DNA of 64,000 bases, from assembly GCA_030435675.1 (NCBI GenBank), contig CM059623.1, forward strand, positions 10,876,012-10,940,011, in the 5' to 3' direction. How positions within the stretch are numbered: the first letter of the stretch is position 1; each line of letters opens with the position of its first letter. The DNA is from Steinernema hermaphroditum. Lineage: Eukaryota > Nematoda > Chromadorea > Rhabditida > Steinernematidae. Below the pieces are notes generated by a model. It was not told the DNA's origin. It did no database searches and worked only from the letters and a program-made list of their open reading frames with translations. Positions 12,319-23,352 of this stretch are shown here, piece by piece. Made by a program: the position numbers and the translations under genes.

Positions 12319-14128
12319 ATGGCCATGCTAGGTCGTGCGCTGCCTTCTACTGTTCCCTGCCAGATCTGCGGCGACAAAAGCTACGGTAGACACTACGGTC
12401 TTTGGACTTGTGATGGGTGTAGCTGCTTCTTCAAGCGCAGTGTGCGCAGAAACATCAAGTACAGCTGTATTTGTAAGTTATTTCGGGTTACTGTAATTCA
12501 GGAAAAGTTTCCACTTTGGGTGTGAGTTACCGTAACCTAACATGAACCTAAGTAACTAGTTCAGAACTGGCTCCAACCTGCGGACAACCTCAAGCCATGT
12601 CTATTGTGTGAAAAGGGGTCTAGAGACCGTGTCTGATCCCTTGTTTCTCACGGGTTGGACCCGTGTCCAGCTGGTGGTCAGTTGGTTGCGTTGATGAGAA
12701 CTGTCATAAAACTGAAAAAAGGCTACATTCTCCTGTCAGCCTTTTCTAGACTGTCTAAGAATTGACCAAAGATGGCTACGGTTCTGCTCTTCGGACTAAA
12801 TCAGTTCACCCGGGACATAGGGGAATACAGTACTGACCTTTTTCATACCTTGCTTTCACGAAAACTTTACAGAATTTTTCGCAGATCAGCGTCAATGTCT
12901 TCTAAAAACGACCTTTTTAGACATCTCTGACGCCCGAGGGTAGACGTGGAAACGTGTGGGAATGTCACGGTGTGTTTGTGGGCATGGGAAATGTGTCCAT
13001 TGACTGTAGGAAATCAAAAATCATTTTCCTTACAACGTAGAGACTTTTTTGTGTTTCGGAGTTGAGAACATTCCAGAACGTGCTTTATGTTACTCTTGGT
13101 TACTCTTGAGGAGAAGCAACAGTATAGACAAAGCCATCATCAAGGAATGGCCCGTCTAGACGGACCTGGACAGAATTACGCTGAATTACGGCTTCAAATC
13201 ACGTCTTAGGAACCGCTATACGGTTTACTGCGAAAACCATCTTTATGAACCTAAAGATCGTCTACATTTGGTCCCTAAATATCTCACTTCCCTTTGTAGC
13301 CGGCGACAACAACTGCGTTATCGACAAAACCCGTCGGAACTGGTGTCCCGCCTGCCGACTCAAGAAGTGTTTCGACATGCAGATGAACAAAGACGGTATG
13401 TCCCACTGCTTCTCCATCTCCATCGCCGCGGAACCCTTTCAGCCGTCCAGAAGGAACGCGGTCCGCGCAAGGATCGGTCCCGAATCGCCCTGGAACTCTC
13501 GCTCCTCTCGCACCTCCCAAAGGAGATCCGCGCCGTGGAGTCCAAAAGAGGTACAGAGAAGGTGGGAGAACTCATCAAAAGCGAGTCAGGTTCTGCAGCG
13601 GAGCAGATCTTCTCGACGATGCTGATGGACGTCTCGAAGAGCGTCGTCCTCTCCTTCACTCCGCACCACCACAAACGCGACTTTCTCCTCAACACGTGGA
13701 ACATCTTCTTCGTCCTTCACTACGTCCACAGCTTTCAGCCCCTCCACATTGCCAACGACGCGGTAAGCGCCTCCCCTTCGCGCCGTCTAACCCCTCTTCC
13801 CCAGGTCCAACGTTCGGTGACCCGATTCACCCTGAATCGCACCGCCAAACACACCGATCCCGAGGAGATCCGACTCTTCAACTGCATCCTCATCTGCAAA
13901 CTGGCCGCCTCCTTCGACTTCCTCGCCTTCATCGGGCCACTCCACACCATCTACAGTCTCTGGCTCGGCAACCACTGCACCGCCTACTACCCCGAAGACC
14001 CGACGCGATTCGAGCGCTTCTCGATCTTCGAGCGCGAGCTGACAACGTCGACGATGCCCTACGCCGGAGAGATTGCCCGACTTTTCGACGTCCATCCCAC
14101 CGTTCTCATAAATAAGTTCCCCATGTAA
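12319..14128 (+). CDS. Nuclear hormone receptor, NR2E (tailless/dissatisfaction) type
   Basis: A ligand-activated or orphan transcription factor acting in the nucleus. Exons: 12319-12472, 13300-13395, 13443-13764, 13807-14128, all in phase. Exon 1 encodes the first zinc finger ([20 protein letters not shown], then [11 protein letters not shown]). Exon 2 gives the second finger ([20 protein letters not shown]). Exons 2-3 make the NR2E signature [14 protein letters not shown] after the fingers, which places the gene in NR2E rather than among the expanded nematode receptors. The NWCP variant in the second finger resembles dissatisfaction/nhr-239 more than nhr-67 or fax-1, from memory. Exons 3-4 encode the helical ligand-binding region ([33 protein letters not shown]). 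The frame ends at TAA 14126-14128 after NKFPM. An alternative donor at about 14123 (GTAATC) could carry the C-terminus further. Intron 1 (827 bp) contains dispersed repeat sequence. Confidence 0.85.
12645..13005. repeat. Dispersed repeat, copy B, within receptor intron 1
   Basis: Shares GGTCAGTTGGTTGCGTTG and GGGAAATGTGTC with the copy at 11460-11700, with the two blocks in swapped order. This points to a mobile or rearranged element that lies both outside and inside the receptor gene. Confidence 0.45.
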
Positions 14129-14365
14129 TCGTTGTTTTGACGTTGTTGGAAAGGAATGCAGTTATAATTATTTTTTTCTCCCGAAGAACCGAGCCAATCG
14201 CATCGTAGGGGCAATAGCGCTGCCAAGCATATCCTCAAAGTGAGTAAATCGTCCACAGGAAAACAGCAGCAATTGAGAGACCGACTAGTTCGACCGATCG
14301 CGAGTTCTACCGATTTGAAAAGTGATCTGTAACTAGTCTAGACTGTTTGCAAGTCTGCACAGGAT

Positions 14366-14519
14366 GCTTTTCTAGGCAATCTGACTGAGTAACGCTGTTC
14401 ATATGTTTGGGGGCACTGTCTAGATAGAAGCAAAGTGCATCAGACATTTTCTAGGCAGTCTGACTGAGTAACGCTGTTCATATGTTTGGGGGCACTGTCT
14501 AGATAGAAGCAAAGTGCAT
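14366..14519. repeat. Two-copy tandem duplication, 79-bp period
   Basis: A unit starting TTTTCTAGGC and ending AGCAAAGTGCAT is present at about 14368-14440 and again at about 14447-14519 with one visible substitution (CAATCTG versus CAGTCTG). Such near-identity implies a recent duplication. The unit contains a GTCTAGA motif shared with many other non-coding spots in the window. Confidence 0.85.
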
Positions 14520-15212
14520 GTCTGAGTCTGTCCTCGATGAAAACACGGGACAGAATGTGTTCAAGTTCTCCTTGTCCCACAAAAGATTGTTTTCTGAAGA
14601 GATTCCATTGTGCTGACCGTTTTTTGGACTTATCTGCATAGAACTGTGAAGGGATATCGATGTTGGGCGTGAGAGAATAGTAGTTCTGAACGCTCCGATT
14701 CACTCCACTTATGCTGTTCACATTTTCGTTTGCAGCACACACGTGGTAGATCTCACGTCCCATGGGCCAAATTCAGGGAACTCCAGTGAAACTTTGATGC
14801 CTTGACGGTATGATGTGCACAAAGAACGTGAACTTTTTTGAACGCTTGCTATAAATACAGCGACCTCATGATATGTTCGATCTAAGGTTGAAGAGGCAAA
14901 TCCGAATTTCACGTGAATGAAGATTGTTTCCATGTGGGAGAGGAAACGTTGCTGGAGGCTGTATGAACTGGGAGAACTTGCTGCAAAAATGTTTTCGCAA
15001 TGACAACATTTTTGCAGCCTGGGAGCCAATCAACTACAAGCAGTCGCGAACACTTTCTCGTTGCCTGCGGATATCAGGGGCTTCAATCCATGAGCCGGTT
15101 TAAAGATAGAGTCAATCAGAGGCCTAGATGAATAAGCATAAGTTAACGCCAAAGACCCAGCCAAAGTCGAAAAAAAACACGTAGCAAAACAATCACCGTT
15201 TTACAGCATAAT
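14520..15212. other. Intergenic; nothing coding supported
   Basis: Minus-strand frames at 14440-14763 and 14718-15029 lack domains and splice support. The stretch holds the hairpin listed separately at 14980-15018. Confidence 0.4.
14980..15018. repeat. Perfect 14-bp hairpin
   Basis: GCTGCAAAAATGTT at 14980-14993 is exactly complementary to AACATTTTTGCAGC at 15005-15018, with an 11-nt loop. It is too short for a typical miRNA precursor. Confidence 0.7.
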
Positions 15213-16504
15213 TCAACAAATGGAATCAGAACCCGTCTCGTCCAATAAAGCTTCCTGTTCCTCAATGGCAAAGGAAACCGGCTCGTATATCTCCGAATCT
15301 TCTAGTTTCCTAGGAATAGCTGTGAGAAGTGCCTGCAATCACACATATAGTTACAGTGAGATATCGAAGTTGACAGCACTTACAAGGTTCGCCGTTCTTT
15401 CGAGTTGTTCAATGATCGCCTGAAGTGCGGCTTCGCTTCGCACGGCTTCTTGTTCTTCAGCGGCAAAGATAACCGACTCGTCCATCTCCCAATCTTCTAG
15501 TTTCCTAGGAATAGTCGTGAGGAACGCCTGCAACCACACATATATTTACAACTAGGGATATGCGAAGTTGCTAGCACTTACAAGGTTCACCGTTTTTTCG
15601 AGTTGCTCAATGATCGCCTGGAGTGCGGCTTCGCTTCGCATGGCTTCTTGTTCTTCAACGGCGAAGAAAACCGACTCGTCCATCTCCAAATCTTCTAGTT
15701 TCTTAGGAATAGTCGTAAGGAGCGCCTGCAACCATACATATAGTTGCAGTGAGATATCGAAGTTGCTAGCACTTACAAGATTCACCGTTTTTTCGAGTTG
15801 CTCAATGATGGTCTGAAGTGCGGCTTCGCTTTGCACTGCTTCTTGTTCCTCAATGGCAAAGAAAACCGACTCGTCCATCTCCGAATCTTCTAGTTTCCTA
15901 GGAATAGTCGTAAGGAGCGCCTACAATCAGACATATAGTTACAGTGAGATATCGAAGTTGCTAGCATTTATAAGGTTCGCCGTTTTTTCGAGTTGCTCAA
16001 TGATCGTCTGAAGTGCGGCTTCACTTTGCACGGCTTCTTGTTCCTCAACGGCAAAGAAAACCGACTCGTCCATCTCCGAATCTTCTAGTTTCCTAGGAAT
16101 AGTCGTCAGGAGCGCCTGCAATCAGACATATAGTTACAGTGAGATATCGAAGTTGATAGACTTACAAGGTTCACCGTTTTTTCGAGTTGCTCAATGATTG
16201 CCTGAAGTGCGGCTTCGCTTCGCACGGCTTCTTGTTCCTCAACGGCAAAGACAACCGACTCTTCCATCTCCGAATCTTCTAGGTTCCTGGGAATAGTCGT
16301 GAGGAACACCTGCAACCACACATATAGTTGCAGTGAGATATTGAAGTTGACAGCACTTACAAGGTTCGCCGTTTTTTCGAGTTGCTCAATGATCGCCTGA
16401 AGTGTGACTTCGCTTCGCACGGCTTCTTGTTCCTCAACGGCAAAGACAACCGACTCTTCCATCTCCGAATCTTCTAGTTTCTTAGGAATAGTCACGAGGA
16501 GCGC
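15213..16504 (-). CDS. Gene built from seven tandem copies of one 48-codon exon (5' end not found)
   Basis: On the minus strand, the same exon of 144 nt plus an intron of about 51 nt repeats with a 195-bp period. Exons in coding order: 16504-16361, 16309-16166, 16115-15972, 15920-15777, 15725-15582, 15527-15384 and a shorter terminal one, 15332-15213, ending TGA. Each exon is phase 0 at both ends and encodes a glutamate-rich, helix-prone unit: LLTTIPRKLEDSEMDESV, then FFAVEEQEAVRSEAALQ, then AIIEQLEKTANL. The last exon diverges after AIEEQEA and ends DETGSDSIC. Donors read CTT|GTAAGT, except exon 3, which reads CTT|ATAAAT. Acceptors read TTGCAG or TTGTAG. No start exon could be joined convincingly upstream of 16504. 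I recognise no known family. The acidic helical repeats could form a solenoid or coiled coil. Confidence 0.7.
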
Positions 16505-16555
16505 CTGCAACCACACATATAGTTACAACCAGGGATATGCGAAGTTGCTGTTGCT
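15213..16555 (-). repeat. Tandem array, 195-bp period, seven units
   Basis: Marker TCTAG (plus strand) falls at 15301, 15496, 15694, 15889, 16084, 16278 and 16473, spacings of 194-198 bp. Exon and intron were copied together. Similarity ends near 16550, where the upstream intron copy runs out, and near 15250 inside the terminal exon. Confidence 0.9.
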
Positions 16556-18366
16556 TTGTGGTGTGGAAGTTTTGGAAAGAGTGAAAATACCGAAAGAAAC
16601 ACGTCTACGGCCCAGAAACACTTTTACACCCACAATACCACAAAGCACCACACCACCATCATAGTGGAACAAAAAAAGCCGCGTTGCAAACAGAAAATGG
16701 GAGATGAACCGAGGAGTGAATGGACGAAAAGCGAAATGGGTCGTGCGAGCTCCTTCCCTGTCTGCAGGATATCCGACGTCGGGAGTCGGTAGAAACATCT
16801 GATGTTCGACAAATTCACTTATTTTTTCCACGAAGTTTGCAGGATGACTCGCTTGGCAAGTTTTCCATCCATCGTGTATAAGTGTTCTTTGCTTTTCCTT
16901 ATGTGGTTTTTTCCTTTTTCCTCATTTATATTCATACGCTTCAGAGGTTTTCTACTGAATGTGCTGGTTCAACTAGTGCGGTTTTTCTCCGAAGCGTTGC
17001 TTTTTTCTGTTCGTATTCTTAGTTAGCTCGAAAACTGTTCGCGCTTGATTGCAAGCTGAAGTTTAGCCTTCTTGGATAACCTTGGTGCTTTATATCGACA
17101 CAAACGCTATGTATGATACGGTGAACTCTGTATGTATTCTTCAAAGGAAGCTGATTGGAAGGAGGTGACTGAATTTGCATTGTTATCGTTACGTTACTTT
17201 AGTTCACCGAGATATCTACTAGGGAAAATCACCAACTGAGAAGATCTCAATTCCTCAAGCGTTTCACTCAATTGAGATTCGGCTCCTTTGCAAAAATTAA
17301 CAAGGGCCGGAGCATGTCAATTTTTTCTCAATTCGGTTGTTTCAGATTCTCTTGGCTGTTTCTCTTGGTGCCTTTCTCTTTGATCGATTTCTGACTGTGT
17401 TAAAGAATTTTTATCACAGAATTTGATCGAATTGAGGCCGATTAGCCCGTGTTACTGGCATTTTGATCATCTTCGTCCGAATTTTCAGATGATTTTGTGC
17501 CATCTTCTCAGCGAGTCACCAGATCACGATTCCGTTACGCCGAACTTCTTAGAAGAAGGAAGCGCCGGATCGTAAGGGCTGAACAATGAAAGCAAACAAC
17601 AAAACCAATGAAAGTAACGGACTTGATAAGTTGAGAAGCATATACAACTCGTCGGTAACTGTACCAAATCACATGATGAACAAAGCGTTTGATTGTGCAA
17701 AAACAAGCAGAACGGGAAGACCACCTGCCAATTCAACCGCAATCGTGTTTCGTGAAACCGCAATCCTCAAACACAATCCCTCAATCTCAATTCCTGAACT
17801 GAACATTCATGAAATCGGCCCCAGCTCTCTTAAAACATTGAAGAATGATGTTTATCCGAACGTTCTGATACGCTCGAAGTTTAACAGCAGCGAGAAACTT
17901 TCATTCAGTTCCGGAAACTCTTTGGTTCCAGGACCGCTACCGTTTCGGCACCCCTCTTGTTATTCCGACGCTTCTTAATCATATATGCTCCCTTCTCAAG
18001 ATGTCAACACCTCACGTCTCTCGGCGTCACCATCGCCTTGCCTCTTCGCATAGCCGCACGCCTTTCCCCGGCGGCCCGTGATCCACGACGCTACCTTCTC
18101 CGGGAAAACAGCGCCTAATCGCGAAAGTACAACCGCACTGAAGCCTTCTCCACTGGCGCTAATGGGATGCGTGTCGGGACCCTGTCGCGACTTCAATCCT
18201 GCGAGAAGAATTAGCCGTCGACGGTACGGTAGACGTCGCCGTCTTCGCGATTTCCGGCTTTTCGCCATCCGCTTTGCTTCTCCGCTTCGGTCACACCTGA
18301 TCGCATTCCTCGGATTCGCGTCAGTTTCACACGTTTTCCTATTTTGGACGCTTTCAGAAAAGTCGT
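16556..18366. other. Intergenic or unassigned 5' exons
   Basis: The start exon of the array gene should lie here on the minus strand but was not identified. A plus-strand frame at 17586-17978 (130 codons, from ATG) has no recognisable domain and unclear status. The rest shows no supported feature. Confidence 0.4.
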
Positions 18367-21321
18367 ATGGCCGCCGACGTGCTTCCAAGTGGTTGGCGCT
18401 TCTCGTCGACACAGATGCCGGCGGAAACGATCAAACAGCTCATGAAGCATCACTCGACGGCGGCGCCGAAGACGAAACAGCTTCTGGAGAACGAGTGCGA
18501 TGTGATCCTCGAATGCAGGTACGTTTCCGCGTCCAGGAGCCGTCTTGACGCTCAACTCTTTTAGAATCTGTCTCGCTCTCTTCCGACGGACCGCTGACTT
18601 CATCACGCACAAAGAGAACTACTGTCAGAGTTCGCAGAACGCCGTGACTAATCTGGCTTCGATAAGAGAGCCTGGAGACGGCTCAGAAGAAGCAGGTGCG
18701 TTCAACTTTTTCGGCTTTGCGCCAGTACAATACTGTGGGATCGCGTCTATCGCATTGATTCGTATTTCCTTGCCGTCTACTTGCGATTTCAGATCTTTCG
18801 AAGCAGCTCATGCATAGCACCCCCAAAATACAGAAGAAAGTCGTCTCATTCGACACCAGTGGCGCTAGAGTAGAAGAGCGGAGAGCGTCGGTGAAGATAA
18901 AGAATCAGATTCCACCGGATCGCTTGCCGGCGACGATCCCCACCAATCGGAACGTTTTGTACAAGCGAGAGCTCCGATCGGCGGTTAAACGGGCGCTCAC
19001 GTTGCCCAACACGGCGCCGACGCCACAACCGAAGAAGAAAGCGGTTGAAAAGAAGCCGGAAAAGGCTGTGCCCATTGGTACGACGCGTTTTACTCCAGCG
19101 CGCCTTCAAGAGAAGCGAGAAGAGCCAAAGCAGAAGGTGAAAGAGGAGAAGCAGACACCGATGGAGGTCGTGAAGATGGAAAAGTCAGTGAACCGCGCTG
19201 TGAATACGGCGAGCCCTGTGCGGGTCAAGAACAACATCGACAATGATAAGCTGGAGTTTGATCCTGATCAGTATCCGACTGAAGTCGAAGTAAGTAGAGT
19301 TTTCTGATGGTTTTATCCCTGTTTGTGCCGTATATGATTGTTACTATGCTGATTGTTTCAGGAACAAACGTATCAGCGCGTCTATCAGCATGTCCGCAGT
19401 TTGGTCGATTTGGAAGCTCTCCGTTGTGTGGAGCCGGAGTGCGACGACTTCTCCAACTTCCAATCGATCGAGTCACTGGCCTATCACCTCATTGTCCGCC
19501 ATACGAAGAAATGCTTCTTTTTCCAATACCATCCTTGCCTTCTGTGCAACCGAAAGCTTAGATCGTGCGTGGTTCATCTTGTTTTCATGGTGATGGTGTG
19601 GTGTTTAGGCTGAAAAGCGTCTGGGAACATGTCGCCAACCGTCACAATAGTGTGTATCAACGGCACAAGGAAACGAGCGATCCTAACGTCGTTTTTCCAT
19701 CAATGGAGTTCCCTGATGGCTTCGTTCCGCAGAGCATCAAACACGCTTCGGACGACGAAGAGGACGCGGCGACGGTGGCAGAGCAGCCGAAGCCGAAGAA
19801 GCAACAGGAGACGGTCGAGTACTTGATGGAAAAATGCTTCTCGCTGACCTTTGCGTACTGGAAAAGTTTTCGCGAGAACGCACGGGAGTTCTCGCTTGAT
19901 AAGTTCAATATCCGCCCGGAGGGCATGCCTCCTCTGCAGAAGGTCGAATCTGTCGCTCCCGAGGAGTTCAGCGATGAGGAACAAGAAGACTCGCCTCCTG
20001 TGCTTTCTGTCGCCACTGGATCGGACGAAACCGACTCGCAAGACAGCGCGCCAAAGATGAAAGAAGATCTACCAAGGCTTGAATATAACGCCGGAGAAAC
20101 AATGAACAATGAAGAACAGGACCGTGAGAGCGATATAAGCGTGGACATTCTAAATGTTTCTGACGAAATTGTTGTAACCGCTGAAGAGGAAGAAGAAGCT
20201 GAGGTTCGTAGCGAAGCTGTTGATATTCTGGAAGAGGAGGACAAGGAGGAAGAAGTGGACAAGCAAGAAGCGAAGAACGAAGAGGAAGAAGTCGATGTTG
20301 GGGTAGATAAGCGGGAAGCTGAAGGAGACGTTGAAGAAGAACAAGAAGAAGAACATCAAGATAGCGATGCGGTGGTCGAGGAAGATTATCCAGTATTAGA
20401 GAAGGTCGTGGAAGACGAACATGAAGAGGAGGGGGTTCAGGAAGAGCCGGTCGCGACGCAAGAACCAGAAGTATTTTCTGCAGTAGCTGAGATTGAGGCT
20501 ACAACCGACTCCAATTCAAACTCGGAGGGACCTCCGGCCCTGAGCCCGCAGTCTTCGGTTTCACGGTTCTTTACTGAAGAAGATAGACAGACGATAATCT
20601 TGGAAAGGATCTACACTGAAGACGTCTGTCCACCCGAAGGATTTGAGCAGAATGTGAACATGATGCTGGCTCGCAAGGCGCAGGAATTGGCGGAGACGAT
20701 GAGGGAGAACGAGAGGTACGTACTTCTCACCTACACAAAGAAATTTGCAGACGAATGATCGTAGACAGTCATCACAACCTGTTCGCATGACAGATGGACA
20801 CACAATTACCTCATTGGAGCTCTCTCTGTCTCATATTTTGCGTTATTTTGTCTACTATTTGCTGCGCAGTCTACACCCGATGCTGACTGAGTAATTTCAG
20901 GAAAAAGCGAGAACGCGCCATTCGAGACGCTGAGGGAAGGGCTTCGGAGTCGATTGAACAAGAGAAGTCCCCTCTCCTGAACGCTGGATCATCCTCGTCC
21001 TCTTCCATCACTAGTCCGCCCGACGCTCCTCTAGTTTTGGGAAAACGCGAGAGAAAATTGCCAAAACGTTTCGAAGAACATTCGCTACCGTCAATTCTCA
21101 CGAAAGACAGAGAACACAGAGAATCGGAAAGGGCGGAATCCTCCAAATCAGAGCCAGAGAAATCGCTCCTCGCCCCTGTTCCTCATGTGCAGGAAAGCTC
21201 CCTACCTCCCCTGGACAGAATGGCTACACCAGAACGCCGGAGCCCTTCTAGTGAACAAGGCCGTGGCTCGCGCATCCGACGCCCTTCCTACTGGATTTCC
21301 TCGAATGACTACGTCAAGTGA
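18367..21321 (+). CDS. ZNF800-like zinc-finger protein
   Basis: Likely a nuclear zinc-finger regulator. Exons: 18367-18518, 18565-18695, 18793-19289, 19362-19564, 19609-20715, 20901-21321, all in phase. A splice acceptor (CGCTTTCAG) ends at about 18357, ten bases before the ATG, which fits spliced-leader addition. Exons 1-2 encode ECRICLALFRRTADFITHKE ending in NYC, very close to the N-terminal finger of animal ZNF800, including the preceding KTKQLL segment. Exons 4-5 hold a second finger region (CVEPECDDFSNF, HLIVRH, CLLCNRKL, HVANRH). Exon 5 continues with an acidic low-complexity region (about residues 420-560) rich in EEE/EEV runs. The basic, serine-rich C-terminus includes KRERKLPKRFEEH and ends RRPSYWISSNDYVK. 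The gene ends 185 bp before the trans-splice acceptor of cyclin H in the same direction, an operon-like arrangement. Confidence 0.75.
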
Positions 21322-21506
21322 ATGAATAGAATGTGCATATCTCGCGTTTATAATAATCGTCGTCGTAAAATAGTTTGTAATTACCATTGTTCTCTATTCC
21401 CCTTTCAAAGAAAGAGTTTTATGACTTGTTCGTGCAGTTGCTGTTCGTGTTTTCGCTTAGATACTTGTCTTTTGTCGATCTAGACCTAATGTACACGCGC
21501 TTTCAG

Positions 21507-23352
21507 ATGTTTAACACGAGCACTCAGAAAAAGCGATGGACGTTTGATTCCCAGGAAGCCGTGGATCGGAAGCGCGAGGAGGCGATCCGCGCGTTCCGGG
21601 TGAAAGACGCACCGAATCTGCCCAGCGGAAGCCCCGACGATCCGCTCTTCTTTACGCTGGACGACGAGAAGCTCTTCCTGAAGATCGTCACGACGACGTC
21701 GTTGCTCTTCGGAGAAGAGTTCAAGCCGCCGATGTGGCCGTCGGTGAAGTGGATGGCGCAGTGCTACTTCAAACGCTTCTTCCTGCGCCATTCTGCGCTG
21801 GAGTACTCGCCCAAGAACATCGTCATGGCCTGCTTCTACGTAGCCGCCAAAGTCGAGGAATTCAACGTGTCCATAGACGAATTTTTACGGAATTTTAAGT
21901 ATGTTCTTATTATTCAGGGCTTGACGCTGTCTTGGGGTTACTGTAAACGGATGTAGTCGTCTCCACTTCCTGTGGCGATGATGAATATGTACAGGAAATT
22001 CTGCGTGGTTGCACTTTTCGTGATGCACCGACTCTCCCACGCTGCGTCTCGTCTCATTTGTCTATAGTGTAGTCTCCGTCTCAGCAAAAACGTGTTTCAG
22101 ACAAAAAACGTTCAGTCGTTAATTTTTTCTTTCAGAACTTCTCTTTCTCAAGAATTTTTATTGAAATTCATAATCTCGACTCGTTTCAGATAAATAGACG
22201 AATAGACGTAGACGCTGAAGAGGGAAATCAGACTGTTTGCAAATGAAGCCATTAATTCCGCGAGGTTCTTTCAGTTTCCACACCACCCACACGCCTCATC
22301 GAGCCCTCGAAGGTCACACCACCGAAAAACACCTTATTTTGCATGCGACGAACGGCGAAACCCTTTTTACGCTTCTTATCGACATCCTCCCATTCAACTA
22401 TACGAATTTTTTCTTTTAACAACTAAAAAATTGATAATCGTTGACTGGCTTCTCATGTGAGCTCAGTGAACTTTTATTTCATCGGTTGTTTATTGCTAAG
22501 AGTTCGCCCGTTCTCCCGCCGTCTTATCGCGGTCATTTTCTGACGTGCGAGACGGCCCGTTGACAGCATGCTAATTGAGGAGATTACGACGGGGTTATTC
22601 TGGATGGAATAGCGATTCTTCGAGTTGCACGAGTACCGCCATGAATAGTCCCCGTAAGTTATGTCATGTATGCACCTGGGGCTAAACAAAAGAACTTAAG
22701 AGATCTGTACAGAAAGTCGTCTTGGGGTCTAGTGAATCAACCATAGTTTATCTTGATTCTTTTCAGGACGGGAACCCCAGAAAGCAACATGGAAACGACG
22801 CTGAATCTCGAACCGGTGGTGATGCAGGCGATGGACTACGACCTCATCATCCACACGCCCTACAGAGCCTTCGAAGGCCACATGCTGGACATGAAGAGGA
22901 TGGTGCTGGGCTTCAACCTCGAGGACATCCGTCTGTGCTGCATGAAGTTCTTCCAGAAGGCGATGATCGGTGACGCGATGTTCCTGTACCCGCCGTCGCA
23001 GCTCGCGCTGGCCGGCCTAAAGTACGGTCTTGACGAGATGTCGAAGCACCCGGCGACGTTGCAGGACTTTTTGAAGAAGCTGCTCAACATCGAGAACGAG
23101 CAGCCCGAAGACACGGCGCAGATCGAGAAGATCCTGGCGAGGCTGGACGACATCATCGCCTACGTCGTCACCTCGTCGTCTGACCTAACCGAGGAGGAGA
23201 AGAACTACATCAAGGTACGTCCCTCCCCCGGGCGGGCGAACAGTAAACAAACAACATTTCAGAACAAATTCGCGGGTTACGCCATGAAGCGGGCGAAGCG
23301 GAACACGCCGCCGACCTCCAGAGACGGCGAGGAAGACTCTGACGAGGAGTGA
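21507..23352 (+). CDS. cyh-1: Cyclin H
   Basis: Regulatory subunit of the CDK-activating kinase (with CDK7 and MNAT1), also part of TFIIH, where it supports phosphorylation of cell-cycle CDKs and the RNA polymerase II tail. Exons 21507-21898, 22767-23214 and 23263-23352 give 309 residues, near the family norm. The ATG directly follows an acceptor (GCGCTTTCAG|ATG). The N-terminus STQKKRWTF matches the cyclin H start. The cyclin box includes CYFKRFFLRHSALEYSPKN and AAKVEEFNVS, and the second fold begins YDLIIHTPYRAFEGH. The C-terminus is basic then acidic (KRAKRNTPP to EEDSDEE). Intron 1 (868 bp) contains a decayed exon-like copy of the HTPYRAFEGH segment. The gene ends tail to tail with the HMG-box gene. 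Confidence 0.95.
22261..22330 (+). pseudogene. Decayed copy of a cyclin H exon segment in intron 1
   Basis: Bases 22288-22319 match 22852-22883 of exon 2 at 25 of 32 positions and would read HTPHRALEGH against HTPYRAFEGH. An acceptor-like TTCTTTCAG lies just upstream at about 22273. It looks like an old partial exon duplication, or less likely an alternative exon. Confidence 0.4.

Noticed and set aside
18078..18612. Long frames on both strands around the first ZNF800-like exons
   Set aside because: They are shadow frames in GC-rich coding and leader sequence. The spliced zinc-finger frame explains the region better.
19657..20262. 201-codon minus-strand serine-rich frame
   Set aside because: It is the antisense reading of the glutamate-rich ZNF800-like exon, since GAA/GAG codons read as TTC/CTC in reverse and SSS-like runs appear in another frame.
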